This document shows, in pieces, positions 9,072 to 16,617 of a stretch of 64,000 nucleotides of DNA. Made by a program: the position numbers and the translations under genes. Position 1 is the first letter of the stretch; every line of letters begins with the position of its first letter. Where the stretch lies: positions 248,001 to 312,000 of the forward strand of contig NZ_FMDM01000003.1 of NCBI RefSeq assembly GCF_900090105.1, given 5' to 3'. This stretch comes from Micromonospora humi. Its GTDB lineage: Bacteria > Actinomycetota > Actinomycetes > Mycobacteriales > Micromonosporaceae. Below the pieces are notes generated by a model, which saw only the letters and a program-made list of their open reading frames with translations, searched no databases and was not told the origin of the DNA.

Positions 9072-10160
9072 ATGAGCACCCACACCGAGCACCAGGCCCA
9101 GCAGGGTCGGGAGCCGGTCGACGTGAACGACCCCCGGCTCTCCCGGTTCGACGTCGTCCAGGAGGGCGCCCGGCGGGACGACATCGAGATCGTCCACTAC
9201 GAGGAGCAGGTGGTCCCGGGCAGCAAGGCCGAGCGCCGGCTGACCCGTACGGTCGCCCTGATGTTCCTGCTGACCGGCCTTTTCGCCACCGCCTTCCTGG
9301 TGATCTACATCTGGTGGCCGTGGCAGTGGGAGCCCGGTCGCGGTGGCGACAAGCTCTACACCCCGCTGCTCGGCGTGACCCTCGGGCTGGCTCTCCTCGG
9401 CATCGGCTTCGGCATCCTCACCTGGGGCAAGAAGCTGCTGCCCAAGGAGGTCTCGATCCAGGACCGGCACGACCAGGTCGACAACCCGGAGGATCGCAAG
9501 ATCACCGGCGAGACCATGCTCTACCTGGCCGACGAGCTGGGTGTGAAGCGCCGGCCGCTGCTCGGCATCTCGCTGCTCGCCGGCCTGGCGCCGGTCGGCG
9601 CGGTCGCCGCCGCGCCGCTGATCGGTGGCCTGATCGAGCAGCCGCACAAGAACAACCAGATGTTCACCACCGGCTTCGCGCCGGCCGAGGGCGGTGAGAA
9701 GATCCGGCTGATCCGTGAGGACGGCCGGCCGATCCGCCCGGCCGACGTCAGCGTCGGCGGCCAGCTCACCGTGTTCCCGGGCATCGAGGGCGGGGTCAGC
9801 AACAAGCACGCCGACTCGCCGACCCTGCTGATCCACCTGCGTGAGGACGACGCGCAGAAGTCGCGCGCCGCCAACGAGCGCAAGGGCCACGGCGACTACA
9901 TGTGGGGCAACTACGTCGCGTTCTCCAAGATCTGCACGCACGCCGGTTGCCCGGCCAGCCTCTACGAGCAGCAGACCAACCGCCTGCTCTGCCCCTGCCA
10001 CCAGTCCCAGTTCCTCATCACCGACAACGCCAAGCCGATCTTCGGCCCGGCGAACCGGCCGCTGCCGCAGCTGCCGATCGAGGTGGACGAGGAGGGCTTC
10101 TTCGTGGCGAGGTCCGACTACACCGAGACCATCGGTCCCGACTTCTGGGAGCGGCCATGA
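9072..10160 (+). CDS. qcrA: Menaquinol-cytochrome c reductase, Rieske iron-sulfur subunit
   Basis: 362 residues with three transmembrane segments (about 60-80, 97-117, 160-180), as in actinobacterial QcrA. The [2Fe-2S] ligands lie in CTHAGC and CPCHQS. It takes electrons from menaquinol at the Qo site. The stop overlaps the ATG of qcrB (ATGA). Confidence 0.98.
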   Translation: MSTHTEHQAQQGREPVDVNDPRLSRFDVVQEGARRDDIEIVHYEEQVVPGSKAERRLTRTVALMFLLTGLFATAFLVIYIWWPWQWEPGRGGDKLYTPLLGVTLGLALLGIGFGILTWGKKLLPKEVSIQDRHDQVDNPEDRKITGETMLYLADELGVKRRPLLGISLLAGLAPVGAVAAAPLIGGLIEQPHKNNQMFTTGFAPAEGGEKIRLIREDGRPIRPADVSVGGQLTVFPGIEGGVSNKHADSPTLLIHLREDDAQKSRAANERKGHGDYMWGNYVAFSKICTHAGCPASLYEQQTNRLLCPCHQSQFLITDNAKPIFGPANRPLPQLPIEVDEEGFFVARSDYTETIGPDFWERP

Positions 10161-11788
10161 AGCGCCGAAAGTTCGATGCGGCCGCGCTGCCGGCCAAGAC
10201 CGCCGGGGCGGTGGACGACCGGTTCCAGGTCGCCACGCCGCTGCGCAAGCTGCTGAACAAGGTCTTCCCCGACCACTGGTCCTTCCTGCTCGGCGAGATC
10301 GCGCTGTTCTCGTTCGTGATCTTGCTGCTGACCGGTGTGTTCCTGACCTTCTTCTACGAGCCGGCCATGACCGAGGTGACCTACGACGGCAGCTACGCGC
10401 CGCTGCGGGGCACCCCGATGTCGGCCGCGTACGCCTCCAGCCTGGACATCTCGTTCGACGTCCGCGGCGGCCTGATCATGCGGCAGATGCACCACTGGTC
10501 CGCCCTGCTGTTCATGGCCGCGATCGTGGTGCACATGCTCCGGGTCTTCTTCACCGGCGCGTTCCGCAAGCCGCGTGAGACCAACTGGATCATCGGCTCG
10601 CTGCTGTTCTGGGTCGGCTTCCTGGCCGGCTTCACCGGCTACTCGCTGCCGGACGACGGCCTGTCCGGCACCGGTCTGCGGATCGCCTCCGGCATCATCC
10701 TGTCGATTCCGGTGATCGGTTCCTGGGTCAGCTCGTCGATCTTCGCCGGGGAGTTCCCCGGCACCATCATCATCAGCCGCTTCTTCATCGCCCACGTGCT
10801 GCTCATCCCGGGTCTGCTGGTGGCGCTGATCAGCGTGCACCTGGGCCTGGTGTTCAAGCAGAAGCACACCCAGTGGCCCGGCCCCGGCCGGACCAACTCC
10901 AACGTGGTCGGCGAGCGGATGTTCCCGCGCTACGCGCTCAAGCAGGGCGGCTTCTTCATGGTCGTCTTCGGCGTGGTCGCGCTGATGGGTGGCCTCTTCC
11001 AGATCAACCCGATCTGGTACTTCGGCCCCTACGAGGCGTGGGTGGTGTCGGCGGCCAGCCAGCCCGACTGGTACGTCATGTTCCTGGACGGCTCGACCCG
11101 ACTCATGCCGGCCTGGGAGATCCACATCCCGATCGGCAACGGATACGTCATCCCGCCGCTGTTCTGGCCGACTGTCGTGCTCCCCGGCATCCTGGTGGGC
11201 CTGTCGACGATGTACCCGTTCCTGGAGGCGCGCCGCCTCAAGGACTACAAGCACCACAACCTGCTCCAGCGGCCCCGGGACGTTCCGGCCCGGACCGCGG
11301 TGGGCGCCATGGCGGTCGCCTTCTACGTCGTGCTGACGCTCTCCGGCGGCAACGACGTGATCGCCGACAAGTTCCACATCAGTCTGAACGCGATGACCTG
11401 GGCCGGCCGGGTCGGCCTGCTGGTGATCCCGCCGTTGGCCTACTACGTCACCTACCGGCTCTGCCTGGGTCTCCAGCAGCACGACCGGGAGGTGCTGGCC
11501 CACGGTGTGGAGACCGGCATCATCAAGCGGCTGCCCGACGGCCGGTTCGTCGAGGTCCACCAGCCGCTCACGTCGGCCGACGGACACGACGGCCACGCGC
11601 CGGCGCTCGACTACGTCGGCTGGGTGGTGCCGAAGAAGATGAACCGGCTCGGTGCCCTCGGCCCGGCGATCCGGGGCTTCTTCTACCCGATCGAGAAGCC
11701 GGCCGAGGCGCCGGTCTCGCCGGGGCACCCGCCGGTCGAGCCCCGACCCGAACGGGAGGAGATCAGCAGCGGCGAGAGCCGTCGCTGA
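10157..11788 (+). CDS. qcrB: Menaquinol-cytochrome c reductase, cytochrome b subunit
   Basis: 543 residues from ATG 10157, overlapping the qcrA stop. The cytochrome b core has heme-ligand histidines in QMHHWSALLFMAAIVVHM and in FFIAHVLLIPGLLVALISVH, followed by the C-terminal helices and a long polar tail. The length matches actinobacterial QcrB. It ends the operon before a strong hairpin. Confidence 0.98.
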   Translation: MKRRKFDAAALPAKTAGAVDDRFQVATPLRKLLNKVFPDHWSFLLGEIALFSFVILLLTGVFLTFFYEPAMTEVTYDGSYAPLRGTPMSAAYASSLDISFDVRGGLIMRQMHHWSALLFMAAIVVHMLRVFFTGAFRKPRETNWIIGSLLFWVGFLAGFTGYSLPDDGLSGTGLRIASGIILSIPVIGSWVSSSIFAGEFPGTIIISRFFIAHVLLIPGLLVALISVHLGLVFKQKHTQWPGPGRTNSNVVGERMFPRYALKQGGFFMVVFGVVALMGGLFQINPIWYFGPYEAWVVSAASQPDWYVMFLDGSTRLMPAWEIHIPIGNGYVIPPLFWPTVVLPGILVGLSTMYPFLEARRLKDYKHHNLLQRPRDVPARTAVGAMAVAFYVVLTLSGGNDVIADKFHISLNAMTWAGRVGLLVIPPLAYYVTYRLCLGLQQHDREVLAHGVETGIIKRLPDGRFVEVHQPLTSADGHDGHAPALDYVGWVVPKKMNRLGALGPAIRGFFYPIEKPAEAPVSPGHPPVEPRPEREEISSGESRR

Positions 11789-11808
11789 CCTCTCCGGTAC
11801 GACTGACC

Positions 11809-11842
11809 GTGGCGCCCGCCGGACTCCTCCGGCGGGCGCCAC
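11809..11842 (+). terminator. Hairpin terminator after qcrCAB
   Basis: A perfect 15-bp stem (11809-11823 with 11828-11842, arm GTGGCGCCCGCCGGA) has a CTCC loop, 20 bp past the qcrB stop. Confidence 0.85.
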
Positions 11843-11865
11843 GGGCGTTTCCGGCCCGCCCGTCC

Positions 11866-11917
11866 GGTAAGGCGGCCCCCGCTTGACGCTTGCGGAGGTG
11901 GCGGGGCCCCCGCTCGA
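11866..11917. repeat. GGGGCCCC double-palindrome repeat, copy 2
   Basis: Two diverged units, around GTAAGGCGGCCCCCGCTTGAC and GGTGGCGGGGCCCCCGCTCG, are separated by about 12 bp. It sits past qcrB and its terminator and upstream of the DUF4142 gene. It is the most diverged of the four copies in the window. Confidence 0.55.
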
Positions 11918-12021
11918 CACCTCCCGCTCCCGCCGCCGGCGCCCCGGACGGGTGGAATCGCAGGAATAACCCCGGTCAGCCGGGTATCCGTGCGGTCCGA
12001 CGTCTCATGGGGGAGGAACGC

Positions 12022-12696
12022 ATGTGGGGAATCAAACGCCTGGGCCTGCTGGCCGCGCTGGTGGTCGTGGGGCTGGCGCCCGCCGCCGCGGCGCAGGCCG
12101 CGGCGCAGCCGTCGACGCAGGACACCCAGTATCTGCAGGCGGTGCACCAGGTCAACCTGTTCGAGATCACCGCGGGTAACCTGGCCCAGCAGAAGGGCCA
12201 GAACCAGCAGGTCAAGGACCTGGGCAAGATGTTCGTGACGGACCACACCCAGCTGGACCAGACGGTGCAGTCGACCGCCCAGCAGCTCAACGTGCAGCTG
12301 CCGGCCGACCCGACCGCCGACCAGCAGAAGGTCCTCGACAAGTTGAACGGCCTCAACGGGGCCCAGTTCGACAAGGCGTGGGTGACCGCGCAGCTCGCCG
12401 GCCACGTCCAGGCCATCCAGGCCACCCAGACGGAGATCTCGCAGGGCTCCGAGCAGTCGGTGGTCCAGCTCGCCCAGGACGCGTTGCCGGTGCTGCAGGC
12501 GCACTATGACGCGCTGGTGGCCCTGGCGCAGACCCTGGGCGTCCCGGTGCCGCAGACCAGCGCCAGCGGCACGCCCAGCCCGGGCGGCACCACGTCGCCG
12601 GGGACGGGTGGCACCGAGTCGCCGGCTCCGGGCGGCAACGGGACCGAGGAGCCCGCTCCGGGCACCACGGAGACCCCGGCGCCCGCGCAGAGCTGA
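12022..12696 (+). CDS. Secreted DUF4142-family protein
   Basis: 224 residues from ATG 12022, chosen because GGGGGAGGAACGC lies just upstream. A signal peptide (residues 1 to about 30, ending AAAAQA) is followed by a helical, ferritin-like DUF4142 domain with repeated Gln and His (TQYLQAVHQVNLFEI, DHTQLDQTVQ). The C-terminal tail of about 50 residues is rich in Gly, Thr, Ser and Pro. DUF4142 proteins are secreted or membrane-associated and of unknown biochemical role. The tail looks like a cell-wall-spanning or flexible linker region. Confidence 0.88.
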   Translation: MWGIKRLGLLAALVVVGLAPAAAAQAAAQPSTQDTQYLQAVHQVNLFEITAGNLAQQKGQNQQVKDLGKMFVTDHTQLDQTVQSTAQQLNVQLPADPTADQQKVLDKLNGLNGAQFDKAWVTAQLAGHVQAIQATQTEISQGSEQSVVQLAQDALPVLQAHYDALVALAQTLGVPVPQTSASGTPSPGGTTSPGTGGTESPAPGGNGTEEPAPGTTETPAPAQS

Positions 12697-12714
12697 CGCA
12701 CCCGTACGGCCGAC

Positions 12715-12753
12715 GGTGGCCGGCCCGCCCCCGACCGGGGTGGGCCGGCCACC
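12715..12753. terminator. Bidirectional hairpin terminator
   Basis: A 17-bp stem with one G-U pair (12715-12731 with 12737-12753) lies between the convergent DUF4142 and Lrp-domain genes and could end both transcripts. Confidence 0.8.
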
Positions 12754-12760
12754 CGCCTGC

Positions 12761-13048
12761 TCAGTCGGCGTTGGCCAGCCCGATCGCGAACGCCTCCTCC
12801 AGGTCGTGCTGGGAGTAGGCGCGGAACGCGATGTGCGACTCGGTGTTGAGCACGCCCGGCACCTTGGAGATGCTGCCGGCGATGACCTGGGCGATCTGCT
12901 CGAACTCGCGGACCCGGACCATGGCGATCAGGTCGACGTGCCCGGCCACCGAGTAGACCTCGCTGACGCCGGGCAGGTTGGCCAGGGTCTCGGCCACCTC
13001 GGGGATGGAGTCGGTGGCGCAGTCGATCAGCACGATCGCGGTGATCAC
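12761..13048 (-). CDS. Stand-alone Lrp/AsnC ligand-binding (RAM) domain protein
   Basis: 95 residues that are only the RAM domain (MITAIVLIDC, PEVAETLANLPGVSEVYSVAG, then VDLIAMVRV), with no helix-turn-helix. Such stand-alone domains bind amino acids and form ring-shaped oligomers. Some modulate full-length Lrp regulators and others regulate enzymes. Nothing nearby identifies the ligand. The nucleotidyltransferase gene lies 52 bp upstream on the same strand. Confidence 0.88.
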   Translation of the reverse strand: MITAIVLIDCATDSIPEVAETLANLPGVSEVYSVAGHVDLIAMVRVREFEQIAQVIAGSISKVPGVLNTESHIAFRAYSQHDLEEAFAIGLANAD

Positions 13049-13100
13049 GGGACGTTTCTCCGTTCGTCGGCGACGAGGCCCATGCTATTGCCCGGCGCGG

Positions 13101-14129
13101 TCACCGCGCCGCCGGGACGGTCAGGTCGGCGCCGGCGCGGATCACGCCGGCGAGGCGCTCCCCGGCGGCGACGCTCGCCCCCGGCCAGACCACCGACCTG
13201 TCGACCGTGCCGTGCACCCGGGCGCCCGCGCCGACCACCGAGCGGGTGACCGACCCGGCCACCTCGGCGGACGGGTCGACCAGCCCGTCCGGGCCGGCGG
13301 CGTGCAGGTTCGCGGCCAGGTAGTCGGCCGGCGTGCCGGTGTCGAAGAAGGTGCCCCGGTAGGGGACCACGGTGAGCGCGCCGGCCGCCTCCGCCGGCCG
13401 CCACACCGCCCGGACCAGGTCGCCGAAGGTGGCCGGCAGGTCGCGGACCAGCCGCCAGGGCAGCAGCGAGAACCCGACGAAGTGGTGGCCGGCGAAGGTG
13501 CCGGGGGCGGCCAGGTCGTCCGCCGGCTGGCCGAGCAGGCGTACGCTCCGCCCGTCCCAGCCGTCGAGGAGCGCGGCCACGTCCGCGCCCGGCGGCGCCG
13601 CCGGGTCGGCGAGGTACGCGTCGGCGTTGCCCACCAGCACGCCCCGCCCGCCGATCCAGTCCCGCAGCCGTCCCACGCCGCCCGCGGTGCCCAGCGGATC
13701 GCCCGGCTCGACCGACAGGTGCGCCCGACCGCCCACGTGGGCCACCACCTGCTCGCCCAGGTAACAGGCGTTCACCGCGACCCGGCCCGGGCCGGTCAGC
13801 CCGAGCCCGGCCAGCCGGGCCAGCGCCCGGTCCAGCAGCGGCACGTTGCCGACCGGGCAGAGCGCCTTCGGCACCCGCTCGGTCAACGGCCGCAGCCGGG
13901 TGCCCTCGCCCGCCGCCAGCACCACCGCGCACACCTCGACGCCCGTCGGCGACCCGCCGCCCGTCGCGTGGCCGTCCCCGGGCCGGTCAACCGTCGCGTG
14001 GCCGTCCCCGGGCCGGTCACCCGCCACCGGGCCGTCCGCCACCGGGTCGCCGACGGGGGAGCGGTTCACCGCGCTGCCGCCGGCCGTCGGGCCGCCCGCG
14101 GGCGGGGTGCGCGAACCGAGGGTGGTCAC
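13101..14129 (-). CDS. Sugar-phosphate nucleotidyltransferase
   Basis: 342 residues from a GTG that overlaps the NUDIX stop (GTGA). The catalytic domain begins about 65 residues in with AVVLAAGEGTRLRPLTERVPKA, shown here only in part as GEGTRLRPLT, followed by NADAY and GTFFDTGTPADYL. The C-terminal end has hexapeptide-like turns (VAGSVTRSVVGAGARV). The family joins sugar 1-phosphates to NTPs, for example mannose-1-phosphate and GTP. The first 65 residues are low-complexity and contain a 2 x 10-residue repeat (DRPGDGHAT), so the true start may be an internal GTG near 13,930. Confidence 0.82.
   Translation of the reverse strand: MTTLGSRTPPAGGPTAGGSAVNRSPVGDPVADGPVAGDRPGDGHATVDRPGDGHATGGGSPTGVEVCAVVLAAGEGTRLRPLTERVPKALCPVGNVPLLDRALARLAGLGLTGPGRVAVNACYLGEQVVAHVGGRAHLSVEPGDPLGTAGGVGRLRDWIGGRGVLVGNADAYLADPAAPPGADVAALLDGWDGRSVRLLGQPADDLAAPGTFAGHHFVGFSLLPWRLVRDLPATFGDLVRAVWRPAEAAGALTVVPYRGTFFDTGTPADYLAANLHAAGPDGLVDPSAEVAGSVTRSVVGAGARVHGTVDRSVVWPGASVAAGERLAGVIRAGADLTVPAAR
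13961..14020. repeat. Tandem 2 x 30-bp repeat
   Basis: Two adjacent 30-bp copies (13961-13990 and 13991-14020) differ only at the last base. They are in frame with the N-terminal extension of the nucleotidyltransferase, adding ten residues per copy, so copy-number change would not break the gene. Confidence 0.85.
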
Positions 14130-14665
14130 GAGGCCGGCGGCGCCGCCGGCGGGACCTCGCCGGCGCGGGGGCCGATGCCGTAATGGGCCAGCAGGTTGGC
14201 GGTGGCGCGACTGAGTCGGGGCAGGTCGTCGAGCGGGTGCCAGGCGGCCTCGAACACCTCGGCCCCGTCCACCTTCAGCTCGGTGCGCGACGCCGGCACG
14301 TCCGCCTCGAAGACCACGTCCACCCAGCCCTTGGCGTGCACGACCGCGTTCGGCACGGCCGGGCGGAGCCGGTCGGGGGAGAGCCGGACGCCGGACTCCT
14401 CGTACAGCTCCCGGGCCGCGCCGACCACCGGCGCCTCGCCGCGTTGCAGCAGGCCGGCCGGGAGGCTCCAGCTGTGGCCGGGGGGCTGGCGCAGCAGCAG
14501 GATCCGGCCCGCGCCGCCGGCCTCCGCGTCCCGCACCAGCGTCACCGCGCCCACGATGTACTTCGGCACGGCGAGCCGGACCAGTCGCCGTCGCATCGGG
14601 ACCGGGAGCCGGTAGAACAGCCGGTAGCCGAGGGCCCGTCCGGTGGCACGCGCGCGGGGGATCAT
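14126..14665 (-). CDS. NUDIX hydrolase
   Basis: 179 residues. The full Nudix box is visible as GLLQRGEAPVVGAARELYEE followed by SGV, with the metal-binding REL(Y)EE core. A basic N-terminus (about 35 residues) precedes the domain. NUDIX enzymes cleave nucleoside diphosphates linked to another moiety; the substrate is not clear. Translation appears coupled to the downstream nucleotidyltransferase, so one may clear or recycle nucleotide-sugar products of the other. Confidence 0.88.
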   Translation of the reverse strand: MIPRARATGRALGYRLFYRLPVPMRRRLVRLAVPKYIVGAVTLVRDAEAGGAGRILLLRQPPGHSWSLPAGLLQRGEAPVVGAARELYEESGVRLSPDRLRPAVPNAVVHAKGWVDVVFEADVPASRTELKVDGAEVFEAAWHPLDDLPRLSRATANLLAHYGIGPRAGEVPPAAPPAS

Positions 14666-14713
14666 GCGTCCAGGCTAGTGGCCGCCCGGGGGCCGCGGGC
14701 GGACGCCCTTCGC

Positions 14714-16570
14714 CTACTGCCGGTGGTCGACCAGGTCGATCAACTGCTGCACCACCGTGTCGGGCTCGACCGAGCGGTCGAAGACCGCCACCAGCAGTGT
14801 CTCCAGGTCGGGATAGCCCAGCTCCTCGGAGAGCCGCAGCAGCGGCAGGTCGCTGGCCAGCCCCCGGTCGTGCTTGCGCAGCGCCAGGCCGATCGAGGCC
14901 CGGCCCAGCCGCACCTTGTCGGCGATCGAGATGCCCGGCTCGGTGTGCTCGGCGAACCACCGGTTGATCTGCATCTGGGCGTGCGGGGACTTGACGAACC
15001 CCAGCCACTCCCGGCGCGGCCCGCGCGGGGCCACGTCGACCTCGAAGCCGCTCTCCGCGTCGCTCTCGGTGAAGATCTCCACCACGTCGCCCTCCTCCAG
15101 CTCGGAGGAGAGCGGGGCCAACCGGCCGTTGATCCGGGTGGCGAGACAGTGGTCGCCGCGTTCGGTGCCCAGCTCGTAGGCGAGGTCGACCGGGGTGGCT
15201 CCGGCCGGCAGCACCACCTGCCGGCCGTCGGCGACCACCTGGATCTGCGCCTCCGCCAGGTCGCAGCGCAGCGACGCCATGAACTGGGTCGGGTCGACCG
15301 TCTCCTGCTCCCAGTCGAGCACCCGGCGCAGCCAGGCCAGCTCCTCCGCGCGGCCGGCGGCCCGGGGGAAGCGGTAGTGGGCGGCCACGCCGTATTCCGC
15401 GTCGCGGTGCATCTCGGTGGTGCGGATCAGCACCTCCACGGTGCGGTCCTGCGGGCCGCAGACGCTGGTGTGCAGCGACCGGTAGAGGTTGTTCTTCGGT
15501 GAGGCGATGAAGTCCTTGAAACGGCCCGGCACCGGCCGCCAGAGCCCGTGCACCGCGCCCAGCGCGGCATAGCAGTCGGTCGGCGGGCCGTCCACCACGA
15601 TGGCGATGCGGGGCAGGTCGAACGGGGCGGCGTGGTCGCCGGCGACGGTGTCCTTCCAGATCGAGTAGAGGTGCCGCGGCCGGGGGGAGACCTCGGCGTC
15701 CACCCGGCTGCGGCGCAGCGCCGCCCGGGTGCGGGCCACCACGTCGGCCAGGTAGGCGTCCCAGCCCGGCCGGTCGTGCACGAACCGGGCGATGCGCGCG
15801 TGCTCCTCGGGTTGCAGGTGCAGCAGCACCACATCGTCCAGCTCGCGTTTGAGGGTCTGGATGCCCAGCCGGTCGCAGAGCGGGACCAGCACCTCCAGCG
15901 TCTTGCGGGCGATCCGTTCCCGCGAGGCGGCCGAGCGGACCCCGAGCGTGCGCATGTTGTGCAGCCGGTCGGCCAGCTTGATGACCAGCACCCGGACGTC
16001 CTTGCCGGCCGCCACGATCATCTTTCGGACGGTCTCCGCCTCGGCGGCCTTGCCGTAGAACGCCTTGTCGAACTTGGTCACGCCGTCGACCAGGTGGGCC
16101 ACCTCGCGGCCGAAATCCTCCTGGAGGGCCTGGAGCGTGTAGCGGGTGTCCTCCACGGTGTCGTGCAGCAGCGCGGCGACCAGCGTGATGGTGTCCATGC
16201 CGAGGTCGGCGCAGATCTGTGCGACCGCGAACGGGTGGGTGATGTAGGGCTCACCGCTCTTGCGGAACTGGCCGCGGTGCATGTTCTCCGCGATCGTGTA
16301 GGCCCGGCGCAGCACCGACGCGTCGGCGCTGGGATGGATGCCCCGGTGCGCGCGGACCAGGGCGGTGACCGGGTCGCCGTCGGCGGCGGGCCAGGTGAGC
16401 AGGGAGCGCAGTCGGCGGGTGAGCGGCAACTCGCCCTGGGTCGGAAGGGAGCCGCCCAGGGCGGCGCCGTGTCCGGCGTCGACGTCCACCTGGGACACCT
16501 CCTCACCCCGGCTCTCGGCCGCCGGGGACCGGCGACCGGGAGCAGGCCCGCGAATCGGGCAGGACTGCAC
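14714..16570 (-). CDS. RelA/SpoT-family (p)ppGpp synthetase/hydrolase, short form
   Basis: About 618 residues if GTG 16570 is used; a GTG near 16,495 (VSQVDVDAG) is another option. The order is an HD hydrolase domain (ALLHDTVEDT, LADRLHNMRT), a synthetase domain (PRPRHLYSI, FDLPRIAIVVD, NLYRSLHTS, VEVLIRT) and a TGS domain (VVLPAGATPVDLAYELG). The catalytic Asp, Tyr and Glu positions of the synthetase appear kept, although the usual Lys after RP is Arg. The protein ends soon after a helical region and lacks the C-terminal zinc-finger and ACT regions of full-length Rel, so it is probably a second Rel paralog. Confidence 0.88.
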   Translation of the reverse strand: MQSCPIRGPAPGRRSPAAESRGEEVSQVDVDAGHGAALGGSLPTQGELPLTRRLRSLLTWPAADGDPVTALVRAHRGIHPSADASVLRRAYTIAENMHRGQFRKSGEPYITHPFAVAQICADLGMDTITLVAALLHDTVEDTRYTLQALQEDFGREVAHLVDGVTKFDKAFYGKAAEAETVRKMIVAAGKDVRVLVIKLADRLHNMRTLGVRSAASRERIARKTLEVLVPLCDRLGIQTLKRELDDVVLLHLQPEEHARIARFVHDRPGWDAYLADVVARTRAALRRSRVDAEVSPRPRHLYSIWKDTVAGDHAAPFDLPRIAIVVDGPPTDCYAALGAVHGLWRPVPGRFKDFIASPKNNLYRSLHTSVCGPQDRTVEVLIRTTEMHRDAEYGVAAHYRFPRAAGRAEELAWLRRVLDWEQETVDPTQFMASLRCDLAEAQIQVVADGRQVVLPAGATPVDLAYELGTERGDHCLATRINGRLAPLSSELEEGDVVEIFTESDAESGFEVDVAPRGPRREWLGFVKSPHAQMQINRWFAEHTEPGISIADKVRLGRASIGLALRKHDRGLASDLPLLRLSEELGYPDLETLLVAVFDRSVEPDTVVQQLIDLVDHRQ

Positions 16571-16599
16571 TCCTTCAACAGCCTAAGGGAGCCGACGTA

Positions 16600-16611
16600 G
16601 TCCGATCGGAC
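16600..16611. promoter_or_regulatory. 12-bp perfect palindrome, possible operator
   Basis: GTCCGATCGGAC lies in the 47-bp gap upstream of the rel-like gene and just before the stop of the nuclease gene. Its position is compatible with an operator for the rel-like transcript, but no regulator is identified. Confidence 0.4.
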
Positions 16612-16617
16612 ACTTGG

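Noticed and set aside
13961..14020. CRISPR-like repeats
   Set aside because: Only two adjacent copies without spacers, within coding sequence. No other region of the window has regularly spaced repeats, and no cas genes are present.
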